Below are positions 8,744 through 17,594 of a stretch of DNA of 64,000 nt, one piece after another (within the stretch, counting starts at the first letter, position 1; every line of letters starts with the position of its first letter). Location: positions 1-64,000 of the forward strand of contig NZ_JAWUDN010000011.1 of NCBI RefSeq assembly GCF_044430645.1. The letters are read 5' to 3'. Made by a program: the position numbers and the translations under genes. The notes beneath the pieces were generated by a model. It was given only the letters and a program-made list of their open reading frames with translations, had not been told where the DNA came from and did no database searches. Origin of the DNA: Ewingella allii (GTDB taxonomy: Bacteria; Pseudomonadota; Gammaproteobacteria; Enterobacterales; Enterobacteriaceae).

Positions 8744-10252
8744 TTATTTTTTAGGCTTAGGCGCTTTATGCGCGTATTTCTCGTCAGCGAAAATACCCAA
8801 GTCATCCCAAATAGCGTCTACTCGCGCAGTCACTGCGGGATCTTTCACAATCGGACGTCCCCACTCGCGCTGCGTCTCACCCGGCCATTTGTTGGTGGCA
8901 TCAAGCCCCATCTTGGAGCCGAGCCCGGAAACCGGAGACGCAAAGTCGAGGTAGTCGATTGGCGTATTTTCTACGAGCACCGTGTCGCGCGCAGGGTCCA
9001 TCCGCGTAGTGATTGCCCAGATAACATCATTCCAGTCACGAGCATTCACATCGTCATCACAGACGATAACAAACTTGGTGTACATAAACTGACGCAAGAA
9101 TGACCAAACACCCATCATGACGCGCTTGGCATGGCCTGCGTACTGTTTCTTCATCGTAACGACAGCAAGGCGGTAAGAGCAACCCTCTGGCGGCAGATAA
9201 AAATCAACAATTTCTGGGAACTGCTTTTTCAGAATGGGCACGAAGACTTCGTTTAGCGCCACACCCAGCACTGCTGGCTCATCCGGCGGACGGCCGGTAT
9301 AAGTCGAATGGTAAATCGGGTTTTTACGCTGCGTGATGTGCGTGATCGTAAAGACCGGGAAGCTGTCTACTTCATTATAGTAGCCCGTGTGGTCGCCATA
9401 AGGCCCTTCGGGTGCCGTTTCGGCCGGGTCGATATAGCCTTCAAGCACGATTTCAGCACTGGCGGGCACTTCGAGGTCGTTGGAAATACACTTCACAACT
9501 TCGGTTTTATTGCCGCGCAGCAAGCCCGCAAAGGCATATTCTGACAGGGTATCTGGCACTGGCGTGACCGCGCCGAGAATGGTGGCCGGGTCGGCACCCA
9601 AGGCGACGGAAACCGGGAAACGCTGCCCCGGATTTTGCTGGCACCACTCTTGGAAGTCTAACGCGCCGCCCCGATGGGACAGCCAGCGCATAATGACTTT
9701 GTTCTTTCCCAGCACCTGCTGGCGATAAATACCCAAGTTCTGGCGCTGCTTGTGCGGGCCGCGAGTGACCGTCAGGCCCCAGGTGATCAGCGGCGCGGCA
9801 TCTTCTGGCCAGCAGTGCATAACCGGAATGCGCGTCAAATCAACGTCATCCCCTTCCCAAACCTGTTCCTGACAAGGTGCTGAGTGCAGCACCTTGGTCG
9901 GCATATTCATCACTTGTTTGAATTTGGGCATTTTGTCGTAGAAATCGCGGAAGCCGCGCGGCGGCTCAGGCTCTTTCAGAAACGCCAATAATTCACCGAC
10001 TTCGCGCAACGCACTGACATCCTCCTGCCCCATCCCTAACGCGACGCGCTCGGGGGTGCCAAAAAGGTTGCACAGCACCGGCATGTCGTAGCCTTTAGGA
10101 TTTTCAAACAGTAATGCAGGGCCACCGGCACGCAGGGTGCGGTCTGCAATTTCAGTCATTTCCAGATAGGTATCGACAGGCTGAGTAATGCGTTTCAGCT
10201 CGCCTCGCTTTTCAAGTAACGAGATGAAGTCTCGTAAATCACGGTATTTCAT
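8744..10252 (-). CDS. ubiD: 4-hydroxy-3-octaprenylbenzoate decarboxylase
   Basis: Prenyl-FMN-dependent decarboxylase of ubiquinone synthesis. The UbiD signature EGPYGDHTGYY and the N-terminal LRDFISLLEKRGELKRI are present. The start is uncertain. MKYRDLRDF at 10252 (502 aa) aligns with the family, but its upstream GATAAAAATCAGC is a weak ribosome site. The ATG at 10285 has GGAGAGGCTCTATAAT upstream and would add 11 residues. It precedes fre on the minus strand. Confidence 0.95.
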   Translation of the reverse strand: MKYRDLRDFISLLEKRGELKRITQPVDTYLEMTEIADRTLRAGGPALLFENPKGYDMPVLCNLFGTPERVALGMGQEDVSALREVGELLAFLKEPEPPRGFRDFYDKMPKFKQVMNMPTKVLHSAPCQEQVWEGDDVDLTRIPVMHCWPEDAAPLITWGLTVTRGPHKQRQNLGIYRQQVLGKNKVIMRWLSHRGGALDFQEWCQQNPGQRFPVSVALGADPATILGAVTPVPDTLSEYAFAGLLRGNKTEVVKCISNDLEVPASAEIVLEGYIDPAETAPEGPYGDHTGYYNEVDSFPVFTITHITQRKNPIYHSTYTGRPPDEPAVLGVALNEVFVPILKKQFPEIVDFYLPPEGCSYRLAVVTMKKQYAGHAKRVMMGVWSFLRQFMYTKFVIVCDDDVNARDWNDVIWAITTRMDPARDTVLVENTPIDYLDFASPVSGLGSKMGLDATNKWPGETQREWGRPIVKDPAVTARVDAIWDDLGIFADEKYAHKAPKPKK

Positions 10253-10417
10253 GCTGATTTTTATCGCCAAATTGAAGGAGAGCATTATAGAGCCTCTCCA
10301 GGGTTGTTGCTGCCTTTTTGTTATCAGTAGGTAAAAAGTAATAACAAAAAGGCAGGGTAACCGTCAGTCAGCACGCTGGCTAAACTGACGGTGCGAAAAT
10401 TTCATGCGCCTAGCCTA

Positions 10418-11143
10418 TTAGAGACATTCAAACGGAACCAGCGCGCTAAGTGCCTTGGTGTCCTGATATTCCTTCGTCTCGTGGCCATGGCGGAAGACTT
10501 TAAAGCCCTGACCTTTGGCGCTGAAATAGCTCAGTTGATCACCCGACACGTGCAGCAGGCTGCCTTCACGCAGCGCCACCACGGACTCACTTGGGTTTAC
10601 CGCGCAGAACTCGGCAAGACGCTCGTCGCGCGTTTCACCCATGTGGCCACTCAGGTGGGCATCAATGTAGTGCGGGTTGATTTGCACCGGGAACAGGCCC
10701 AGCGCGGGCAGCACGACGGAGTTGCTCACTGGCATATCATTGGTGGTGCGAATGCTTGGCGTAGCCACGTTGCAGCCCGCACTCCAGCCAATGTAAGGCA
10801 CGTTGCGCTCACGCACGGCGCGCTGGATCGGCACGATCAGGCTGTTGGCGTGCAGCATATGGTTCAGCATCCAGGTATTCCCGCCGCTAATCAAAATGCA
10901 TTCGGCGCTGGCGATAGCCTCGGCCGGAGAATCAGCGTGGTGAATGCTTTTCACTTTGATACCCAGCGCCTGCTCGAGATCTTGCGCTCGGGCGTCGTAA
11001 TCGCTGCGGATTAAGGCGTAAGGGATAAGGATGGCTGAGGAAATCTTGCGGGCTTTCAACATCGCCTGAATGTGTTCGCTAGCGTAACCTAACAGGGTTG
11101 ACTCATCTGAAAGCTTACCGTTACTCAGCAAAAACAACTCCAT
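10418..11143 (-). CDS. pepE: Dipeptidase E (alpha-aspartyl dipeptidase)
   Basis: Cytosolic S51 serine peptidase that splits dipeptides with N-terminal Asp. Nucleophile Ser121 is in GWSAG, Asp136 in TTNDMP and His158 in INPHY, the known PepE triad. The start at 11143 (MELFLLSNGK) has GGAGAAGCATC upstream and aligns with E. coli PepE; 241 aa. In E. coli pepE is elsewhere. Here it sits between ubiD and rfaH, divergent from rfaH across about 125 bp. Confidence 0.93.
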   Translation of the reverse strand: MELFLLSNGKLSDESTLLGYASEHIQAMLKARKISSAILIPYALIRSDYDARAQDLEQALGIKVKSIHHADSPAEAIASAECILISGGNTWMLNHMLHANSLIVPIQRAVRERNVPYIGWSAGCNVATPSIRTTNDMPVSNSVVLPALGLFPVQINPHYIDAHLSGHMGETRDERLAEFCAVNPSESVVALREGSLLHVSGDQLSYFSAKGQGFKVFRHGHETKEYQDTKALSALVPFECL

Positions 11144-11269
11144 GATGCTTCTCCGTATTGTCATTTGATTCAGAATGTAGAGACCAGATCTCGCGAGTTG
11201 GCGAGGCATCTGTCTATCGCTAGCCACTTTTGCTATGCTTCATGGCTAAGTTTGAAGGCGTATGAAACT

Positions 11270-11758
11270 ATGGAATCCTGGTACTTATTATATTGCAAAC
11301 GCGGTCAGCTTCTGCGCGCTAAAGAACATTTAGAGCGCCAACAGGTTAACTGTTTAACTCCAATGATCACACTGGAAAAAATGGTGCGTGGACGCCGTAC
11401 TCCGGTCAGTGAACCCCTGTTTCCAAACTACATGTTCATCGAGTTTGACCCAGAGAGCATCCATACTACGACCATTAGCGCCACGCGCGGCGTTAGCCAC
11501 TTTGTTCGTTTTGGCAACCGACTGGCGACGGTACACCCCGAGGTTATCAAACAGTTGATGACCCAGCCTATGCCGGATGTGCAGGACCCTGATACCCCTC
11601 ACCCCGGTGACGTGGTGGTTATCACCGAAGGGATGTTCGAAGGTCTTGAAGCCATTTATACCGAACCGGACGGCGAAGCCCGCTCGCACCTCTTGTTGAA
11701 TTTGATTAACCAGCAAGTGAAGCAAAGTTTAGATAACAAACACTTCCAAAAACTCTAA
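11270..11758 (+). CDS. rfaH: Transcription antitermination factor RfaH
   Basis: NusG paralogue that loads onto RNA polymerase at ops sites and promotes full-length expression of LPS, capsule and other long operons. The N-terminal NGN domain has the polymerase-contact segment HTTTISATRGVSHFVRFG, and a short KOW domain that refolds on activation follows. The start at 11270 (MESWYLLYCKRG) gives 162 aa, the E. coli length, with GAAGGCG upstream. It is flanked by pepE (divergent) and tatD (convergent). Confidence 0.97.
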   Translation: MESWYLLYCKRGQLLRAKEHLERQQVNCLTPMITLEKMVRGRRTPVSEPLFPNYMFIEFDPESIHTTTISATRGVSHFVRFGNRLATVHPEVIKQLMTQPMPDVQDPDTPHPGDVVVITEGMFEGLEAIYTEPDGEARSHLLLNLINQQVKQSLDNKHFQKL

Positions 11759-11763
11759 CCAGC

Positions 11764-11789
11764 TCAAAGGCGCATGATTGCGCCTTTGC
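11764..11789. terminator. Possible bidirectional terminator between rfaH and tatD
   Basis: CAAAGGCGCA-TGAT-TGCGCCTTTG is a perfect 10-bp stem between two convergent stop codons. Neither side has a clear T run, so intrinsic termination may be weak. Confidence 0.55.
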
Positions 11790-11794
11790 CTCGA

Positions 11795-12574
11795 TTACAG
11801 GCCAAACAGGCCGCGCGCATTACTCTCTGTTTTCTCCGCCAGCCACGCTGGATCCTCTCGGCGCCACGTCGCGACCTGCTTAATGATATGCGGTAAGAAC
11901 GCTGGCTCATTGCGGCGGTTCTTCGGCTTTTCGGGCATATCACGAGGTAATAGATAGGGCGCGTCGGTTTCCAGTAATAGCCGGTCAGCAGGAATGCAGC
12001 CGAGCATGTCGCGCAGTTTCAAACCGCGCCGCTCGTCGCACACCCAGCCCGTGATGCCGATATACAGCCCCAGCGATAGATAGAGCTCCAGCTCTTGCTG
12101 GCTGCCAGTAAAGCAGTGAACCACGGCGCCGGGAATTTTTCCCAGCCAAGGGGTTAACAGCTCAGCAAAGCGCGGATGGGCATCACGGCAATGCAGAAAC
12201 AGCGGCATGCTCAGCTCCGCGGCTAAAGCCAACTGGGCGCTAAAGGCAGACTCCTGCTGGTCGGCCGGGGAGAAGTTACGGTTGAAGTCCAAACCACACT
12301 CACCCAACGCGACCACCTGCGGCTTAGCGGCAAGCTCCCTTATGGCTTCTTCAGTTTGGATGTTCCATTCACTGGCCTGATGGGGATGAACCCCCGTCGT
12401 CGACCAGCAAAAGTCAGGATACTGCGCGGCAAGCCGTTGAGCTTCAAGGCTCTCTTCGGCCGATGTCCCGGTGATTAACATCCCAGAAAGCCCAGCCTGT
12501 CTTGCTCGCGCAACGACATCATGGCGGTCTTTATCAAACTGATTGCTGGTCAGATTTACGCCTATCTCAAACAT
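11795..12574 (-). CDS. tatD: Metal-dependent 3'-5' DNase TatD
   Basis: TIM-barrel amidohydrolase-type nuclease (DNA repair and DNA fragment turnover); not a transport component despite the name. Metal ligands are visible in GVHPH, LGECGLDF, FLHCRDAH, VVHCFTG and LETDAPYL. 259 aa against 260 in E. coli. AGGACGTTAT lies before the ATG. It follows tatC, but a hairpin with a T-rich tail lies between them, so tatD expression may depend on read-through. Confidence 0.95.
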   Translation of the reverse strand: MFEIGVNLTSNQFDKDRHDVVARARQAGLSGMLITGTSAEESLEAQRLAAQYPDFCWSTTGVHPHQASEWNIQTEEAIRELAAKPQVVALGECGLDFNRNFSPADQQESAFSAQLALAAELSMPLFLHCRDAHPRFAELLTPWLGKIPGAVVHCFTGSQQELELYLSLGLYIGITGWVCDERRGLKLRDMLGCIPADRLLLETDAPYLLPRDMPEKPKNRRNEPAFLPHIIKQVATWRREDPAWLAEKTESNARGLFGL

Positions 12575-12583
12575 ATAACGTCC

Positions 12584-12618
12584 TAAAAAAGAAACCGCCC
12601 TGCTGGGCGGTTTTTTAC
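12584..12618 (-). terminator. Terminator between tatC and tatD
   Basis: On the minus strand ACCGCCC-AGCA-GGGCGGT is followed by TTCTTTTTT, after the tatC stop and just before the tatD ribosome site. It probably attenuates tatD relative to tatABC. The other strand also has a T run, so it could work in both directions. Confidence 0.75.
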
Positions 12619-12631
12619 TTCAATGATTCTG

Positions 12632-13396
12632 TTACGACGCTGAGTCTTGCTCATCATCTTCGACGTCTGAACGACGGCGTTTCCCCACATAGAAACGGGC
12701 AAAGAACACGCCGATTTCAAACAGCAGGTACATCGGGATCGCCAGCAGCGTTTGCGAGAAAACGTCCGGTGGCGTCAGCAACATACCGACAACGAAAGCA
12801 CCTACCAGCACATACGGACGCTTTTTCTTCAGATCTTCCGGCGTGGTCACGCCGCTCCAGCACAGCAATACGATAGCAATCGGCACTTCAAACGACACGC
12901 CGAAGGCCATAAACAGAGCCATGACGAAATCGAGATAGTTGTTGATGTCGGTCGCTATCTGCACGCCGGCCGGGGCCGTTTTCGCAAAGAAAGCGAAAGC
13001 CAGTGGGAAGACGATGAAGTAGGCGAAAGCCATACCGAGATAGAAGAGCGCGGAGCTGGAAAACAGCAGCGGCATCATCAGGCGGCGTTCATGCTTGTAC
13101 AGAGCTGGCGCAACAAAGCCCCACACCTGATACAAGATGAAAGGGGCAGACACGAACACCGACACAATCATCGTCAATTTTATTGGCGTGAAGAATGGCG
13201 ATGCCACGTCGGTGGCAATCATGCTGGCGCCCAGCGGCATCTGTTTGATGAGCGGAGCTGAAACCAGATAGTAAATGTCGTTAGCAAAGTAGGCCAACGC
13301 CAAGAACACCACCAGAATACAGATGATGGAGTTCAGCAGACGCTTACGCAGTTCTATCAGATGGCTGATAAGCGGTTGGGTATCTTCAACAGCCAT
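12632..13396 (-). CDS. tatC: Twin-arginine translocase subunit TatC
   Basis: Inner-membrane receptor for twin-arginine signal peptides in the Tat system, which exports folded proteins. Six membrane segments are evident. The signal-recognition residues Phe94 and Glu103 (FVAPALYKHERR) are at the E. coli positions. 254 aa against 258. It follows tatB after 3 bp. Confidence 0.97.
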   Translation of the reverse strand: MAVEDTQPLISHLIELRKRLLNSIICILVVFLALAYFANDIYYLVSAPLIKQMPLGASMIATDVASPFFTPIKLTMIVSVFVSAPFILYQVWGFVAPALYKHERRLMMPLLFSSSALFYLGMAFAYFIVFPLAFAFFAKTAPAGVQIATDINNYLDFVMALFMAFGVSFEVPIAIVLLCWSGVTTPEDLKKKRPYVLVGAFVVGMLLTPPDVFSQTLLAIPMYLLFEIGVFFARFYVGKRRRSDVEDDEQDSAS

Positions 13397-13399
13397 GTT

Positions 13400-14068
13400 T
13401 TAACGTTCGCCTGTAGATTGAGTGGAAGGAGCCGGTTTAACCGTATTGACCACGTCTTCAGTAGCCACAGAGGTATCCACCGTTTTTGGCTTATCCGCCG
13501 GCGCTTCAGGTGAAACCTCTGCCGCGTGAGTCACCTGATTCTCAGCAACTTGCGCGGCATGCGCCGCCTCAGCCTGTTGAACAGGTTTATGCGAGGCTAC
13601 GGCAGCTTCAACGGCATTGCTTGGTGCCTGAGCCGGAGCAGATGCAGTATGTTCCGCCGTCGCCGGGGAGATACCTTCGTCATGCAGCGCTTCTGCTTCC
13701 TGAATGGCCGGATTGTGAATGGTATTGCCTGCGGACTTAGCAGCCTCGATAGATTGCTCCAGCTCGCTCTTTTCCGTGGCGAAAGAGCGTTTCATTGACT
13801 CAGCGGCTTCTTTCAGCTCATCCATTGAGGCTTTGATTTCTGGCGTCAGATTCTTAAGACCGGCTTCTTCAGCTTTCTTAAGGCTATCCTGCAATTCCTG
13901 AAGTTTCAGTTCTTGCGATAACTCATTCTGTACAGAGGCGGCCATGGCGCGCAGTGCGCGGATCCAGCCAGCGACTGTTCTGACGGCCACTGGTAAACGT
14001 TCCGGCCCCAGTACTACCAGGCCAATCACCAATACCAGTAACAGTTCACTAAATCCAATGTCGAACAC
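13400..14068 (-). CDS. tatB: Twin-arginine translocase subunit TatB
   Basis: Tat receptor-complex partner of TatC. It has an N-terminal membrane helix (MFDIGFSELLLVLVIGLVVL), the GPERLP hinge and a long amphipathic/coiled region, then an Ala/Glu/Pro/Val-rich tail. 222 aa is longer than the 171 aa of E. coli TatB, the excess being the low-complexity tail. The start codon is GTG (14066-14068) with AGGTATAAGCC upstream. It lies 3 bp after tatA. Confidence 0.95.
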   Translation of the reverse strand: MFDIGFSELLLVLVIGLVVLGPERLPVAVRTVAGWIRALRAMAASVQNELSQELKLQELQDSLKKAEEAGLKNLTPEIKASMDELKEAAESMKRSFATEKSELEQSIEAAKSAGNTIHNPAIQEAEALHDEGISPATAEHTASAPAQAPSNAVEAAVASHKPVQQAEAAHAAQVAENQVTHAAEVSPEAPADKPKTVDTSVATEDVVNTVKPAPSTQSTGER

Positions 14069-14071
14069 GGC

Positions 14072-14341
14072 TTATACCTGCTCTTTGTTTTGGCTCTTGG
14101 TCTCTTCTGCTTTAACTTCCGGTTTTACCTCGATAGGTTTTGCCGTGAAGTCAGCATCAGCACTCTTTATATCGCTCTCTTTTTGCGCTTTGGTGGTGGT
14201 GTCATCGTCATTCATGGCTTTCTTAAAGCCTTTGATTGAAGACCCCAGGTCCGAGCCCAAGCCACGCAGTTTTTTGGTACCGAACAGAAGTACCACGATC
14301 ACCGCGATGATCAGAAGTTGTGTAATGCTAATACCGCCCAT
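14072..14341 (-). CDS. tatA: Twin-arginine translocase subunit TatA
   Basis: Pore-forming Tat subunit that oligomerises around folded substrates. It has one N-terminal membrane helix, the FGTKKLRGLGSDLG hinge with amphipathic helix, and a charged tail. The start at 14341 (MGGISITQLL) has GAGGTGAAG upstream and gives 89 aa, the E. coli length; an upstream in-frame ATG adds an unconserved 21 residues. First gene of the tatABC unit, about 110 bp after ubiB. Confidence 0.95.
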   Translation of the reverse strand: MGGISITQLLIIAVIVVLLFGTKKLRGLGSDLGSSIKGFKKAMNDDDTTTKAQKESDIKSADADFTAKPIEVKPEVKAEETKSQNKEQV

Positions 14342-14450
14342 TTTCTTCACCTCAATATGAAGGGAACTACATCCATTACCGCCAGAGGCGGCGCTTAATT
14401 TCAAAATCGAAGAATTTCACAATCCAAGAGTTACCGCGCGCGAAATTCAG

Positions 14451-16082
14451 TTAGCGGCTGCGTCTCCAGCCGATAATCCATGAAACGACTCCTGCGGCGA
14501 TAAGCCAGGCAGGATAAACCTCTACTTTACCTAGCAACAGCGCAGTACCGCTAAGCAGCAGGGTGGCACCAATACCCAAAAGATATCTTGATTGCCCCTG
14601 CCTCACTCCCTGCTGTTGCATCTGCGTAGAGAGCTTTTCGAGGTTGAACTGCAAAAGCTTGTGCTGCTGAAGGCTTTGGTACACCAGATCTGGAAGTTCA
14701 GGCATTTTTTCTATCCAGAATGGCGCTTTCTCTTTGAACGCTCGCAGCATGGCGGGTAAACCCACCTGGTCTTTAACCCAACTTTCAAGGAAGGGTTTTG
14801 CCGTGGTCCAAAGATCGAGCTGAGGATAAAGCTGACGCCCTAAGCCCTCAACATACAGCAGTGTTTTTTGCAGAAGAACCAGCTGCGGCTGTACTTCCAT
14901 ATTAAAGCGGCGTGCCGTGTTAAACAGGTTTAACAAGACATTGCCGAAAGAGATTTCCGCCAGCGGCTTCTCGAAGATAGGTTCACAAACGGTACGAATA
15001 GCGAACTCGAACTCTTCGACATTGGTATCACGAGGAACCCAGCCAGAATCGACATGTAACTCTGCCACTTTACGGTAGTCGCGGTTAAAGAACGCGATAA
15101 AGTTCTCAGCCAGATAACGTTTGTCATCTTTGTTCAAAGAACCAACTATGCCGCAATCAATGCCTATGTAGCAAGGGTCTTCCGGCGTGTCGTAGCTGAC
15201 GAAAATGTTACCGGGATGCATATCAGCATGGAAGAAACTGTCGCGGAAAACTTGGGTAAAGAAGACCTGCACGCCGCGTTCTGCCAGCAGTTTCATATTG
15301 GTACCCTGCTTTTCTAACGCAGCAACGTCAGAAACCGGGATACCGTAAATACGCTCCATGACCATCAGGCGCTCGCTGCAATAATCCGGATAGACTTCCG
15401 GTACATAGAGCATCGGGCTGCCGCTGAAATTTCGGCGCAGTTGAATGGCGTTAGCCGACTCGCGCAGCAGGTTCAACTCATCCAGCAGCGTCTTTTCATA
15501 TTCACGCACCACTTCACGCGGTTTAAGGCGACGGCCATCAGGCAGCAGGACCGGCACCCAGCCCGCCAAGCGCGACATCAGGCGAATATCGGCCTTGATG
15601 ATTGGCAAGATATCCGGGCGAATCACTTTCAGCACCACCGGCTTGCCATTCTCTTTCAGCGTGGCGGTATGCACTTGGGCAATAGAGGCCGATGCCAGAG
15701 GAGTTTGGTCGAAATCGTCGAACCAATTTTCCAGCGGGCCACCCAAGGCCACCTCAATTTGCTTACGCGCCAAGGCACCGTCGAATGGCGCAACGTGGTC
15801 TTGCAATAGCGCCAGTTGGTCAGCGATATGAGGAGGGAAGAGGTCGCGGCGAGTCGAGAGCATTTGGCCGAACTTGATCCAAACCGGGCCAAGCTGCTCC
15901 AACGCCATACGCAGACGCGTGCCCAGCGGCTTATCTTTGTGGCGATGGGGCAGCCAGAAGAACAGGTATCTGCCTAAACGTAACGGCAGCGTGAGGCGAA
16001 TCTTGGGGATTAGCTCATCCAGGCCGTAAGTCAGAAACATGCGAATGATCAGGTACAGGCGTCGCATTTCACCTGGAGTCAT
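14451..16082 (-). CDS. ubiB: UbiB, atypical kinase-like ATPase for ubiquinone synthesis
   Basis: ADCK/UbiB family protein required for ubiquinone assembly, thought to use ATPase activity to handle lipid intermediates. The family KxGQ motif is at residues 70-73 (KFGQ), the HxDxHPGN-type catalytic loop is FHADMHPGN, and two C-terminal hydrophobic segments form a membrane anchor. 543 aa. Its ATG overlaps the ubiJ stop by 4 bp (ATGA), so ubiE-ubiJ-ubiB is one coupled unit. Confidence 0.96.
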   Translation of the reverse strand: MTPGEMRRLYLIIRMFLTYGLDELIPKIRLTLPLRLGRYLFFWLPHRHKDKPLGTRLRMALEQLGPVWIKFGQMLSTRRDLFPPHIADQLALLQDHVAPFDGALARKQIEVALGGPLENWFDDFDQTPLASASIAQVHTATLKENGKPVVLKVIRPDILPIIKADIRLMSRLAGWVPVLLPDGRRLKPREVVREYEKTLLDELNLLRESANAIQLRRNFSGSPMLYVPEVYPDYCSERLMVMERIYGIPVSDVAALEKQGTNMKLLAERGVQVFFTQVFRDSFFHADMHPGNIFVSYDTPEDPCYIGIDCGIVGSLNKDDKRYLAENFIAFFNRDYRKVAELHVDSGWVPRDTNVEEFEFAIRTVCEPIFEKPLAEISFGNVLLNLFNTARRFNMEVQPQLVLLQKTLLYVEGLGRQLYPQLDLWTTAKPFLESWVKDQVGLPAMLRAFKEKAPFWIEKMPELPDLVYQSLQQHKLLQFNLEKLSTQMQQQGVRQGQSRYLLGIGATLLLSGTALLLGKVEVYPAWLIAAGVVSWIIGWRRSR

Positions 16083-16687
16083 AGTTTGTCCTCCAGTTTT
16101 TCGAAGCGTTTATCCAGCGCGTCAAGTTCGCGGGTTAATGCAGAGACTTCTTCACTAAACCAGACGACTTCTAACGGGCCGGGCGCCAGCTTCCACTCTT
16201 CCGTCAAGGTCTGAGCAACATAGCTTTGCTGCTGCTTAACGCCATGACGCAGAAAACGCAAACCACCGCTGATAGCTTGCGAAATGCCCTGAGCCGCAAC
16301 ATCCCCCAGATAAGGAGCCAGCAGCTCGGCAGGCTCCCACTCGACCAGTTCAAACAACGCAGAAAATTGCTGCACGACGGAGATATCACCTTCAACGATA
16401 AGCTCGCCGCTGCGCATGAGGGGAGAAAGCTGCTGTCTGTCGCGCAGTTTTTGCAGGACGGAGAGCTTTGTTGTCACGGTGCAATCCGCCTCGCCGTCCC
16501 ACTGCCCGAGCACATCGATTTTCTGCTCGCTGAACACGAAGGTCAGCGGAGCATTCAGCTCTTGAAGCTCAATTCGCAGCACTTTTCCTACTAAGCGAGT
16601 GCGTGCAGCCTTCAGCCCACGCTCTCTAAACAGCAGATAATTCAGCGAGGTTTCAATCCCAGCGGTCAGTAACGGCGTCAACAACAT
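16079..16687 (-). CDS. ubiJ: Ubiquinone assembly factor UbiJ (SCP2 domain)
   Basis: Lipid-binding accessory protein of the aerobic Ubi complex, partner of UbiK. It has an N-terminal SCP2 lipid-binding domain (VFSEQKIDVLGQWDGEADCT) and a C-terminal coiled coil (residues about 170-202). I prefer the start at 16687 (MLLTPLLTAGIE), which lines up exactly with E. coli UbiJ and has GGATAAGCCG upstream. ATG at 16699 would add four residues and abut the ubiE stop. Confidence 0.92.
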   Translation of the reverse strand: MLLTPLLTAGIETSLNYLLFRERGLKAARTRLVGKVLRIELQELNAPLTFVFSEQKIDVLGQWDGEADCTVTTKLSVLQKLRDRQQLSPLMRSGELIVEGDISVVQQFSALFELVEWEPAELLAPYLGDVAAQGISQAISGGLRFLRHGVKQQQSYVAQTLTEEWKLAPGPLEVVWFSEEVSALTRELDALDKRFEKLEDKL

Positions 16688-16700
16688 CGGCTTATCCATC

Positions 16701-17456
16701 TTAGAACTTGAAACCACGGTGCAGAGCTACGATGCCGCCAGTCATGTTGCTGTAGGTCACATTCTCGAAACCGGCATCCGCCATCATCCCTTTCAGAGTT
16801 TCCTGATCAGGGTGCATACGGATAGATTCCGCCAGATAGCGATAGCTTTCCTCGTCCTGAGCAACCCATCCGCCAATACGCGGTAAAATATGGAAAGAGT
16901 AGGTGTCATAGGCTTTGCTCAATGGGGCCAGCAGGGGCTTGGAGAATTCCAGCACCAGCAGACGGCCACCCGGCTTCAGCACGCGGAACATCGAGCGCAG
17001 AGCTTTTTCTTTTTCGGTGACGTTACGCAAGCCGAAAGAGATGGTGATGCAGTCAAAGTAGTTGTCTGGGAACGGCAAGGCTTCGGCGTTGGCCTGCACG
17101 TAATTGACGTTACCGACGATGCCCAGATTGCGCAGCTTCTCACGGCCCATTTTCAGCATAGAGTCATTGATATCAGCCAAAACGACTTCGCCCTGCTCGC
17201 CCACTAAGCGCGAGAACTTGGCCGTCAGATCGCCGGTACCGCCAGCTAAATCCAACACGCGCTGGCCGCGACGAACGCCGCTGCTATCAATGGTGAAACG
17301 CTTCCAGATACGGTGAATGCCGAAGGACATCAGGTCATTCATCAAGTCATATTTAGCGGCAACGGAGTGAAAAACCTCTGCGACCATTTCTGCTTTTTCA
17401 TCTTTGGCTACGGTACGAAAACCGAAATGGGTGGTTTCCTGCGTCTGCTTTTCCAT
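16701..17456 (-). CDS. ubiE: Ubiquinone/menaquinone C-methyltransferase
   Basis: SAM-dependent C-methyltransferase acting on demethylmenaquinol and on 2-octaprenyl-6-methoxy-1,4-benzoquinol. SAM motif I LDLAGGTGDLT is at residues 68-78, and ITISFGLRNV is the UbiE family signature. 251 aa, the E. coli length. First gene of ubiE-ubiJ-ubiB, about 140 bp after rmuC. Confidence 0.97.
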   Translation of the reverse strand: MEKQTQETTHFGFRTVAKDEKAEMVAEVFHSVAAKYDLMNDLMSFGIHRIWKRFTIDSSGVRRGQRVLDLAGGTGDLTAKFSRLVGEQGEVVLADINDSMLKMGREKLRNLGIVGNVNYVQANAEALPFPDNYFDCITISFGLRNVTEKEKALRSMFRVLKPGGRLLVLEFSKPLLAPLSKAYDTYSFHILPRIGGWVAQDEESYRYLAESIRMHPDQETLKGMMADAGFENVTYSNMTGGIVALHRGFKF

Positions 17457-17594
17457 ATTTTATGCCCGCTTATTCAGTCAAACTATTGGGGAAAGTGTAC
17501 CAGAACCCCAAGGAAAGCCCCATCACCGATGCTGATAGAAAAGCCAAAGATATTCACTAATCGCATCCTTGGCTAATAGCAGTGAGTGAAGCCG

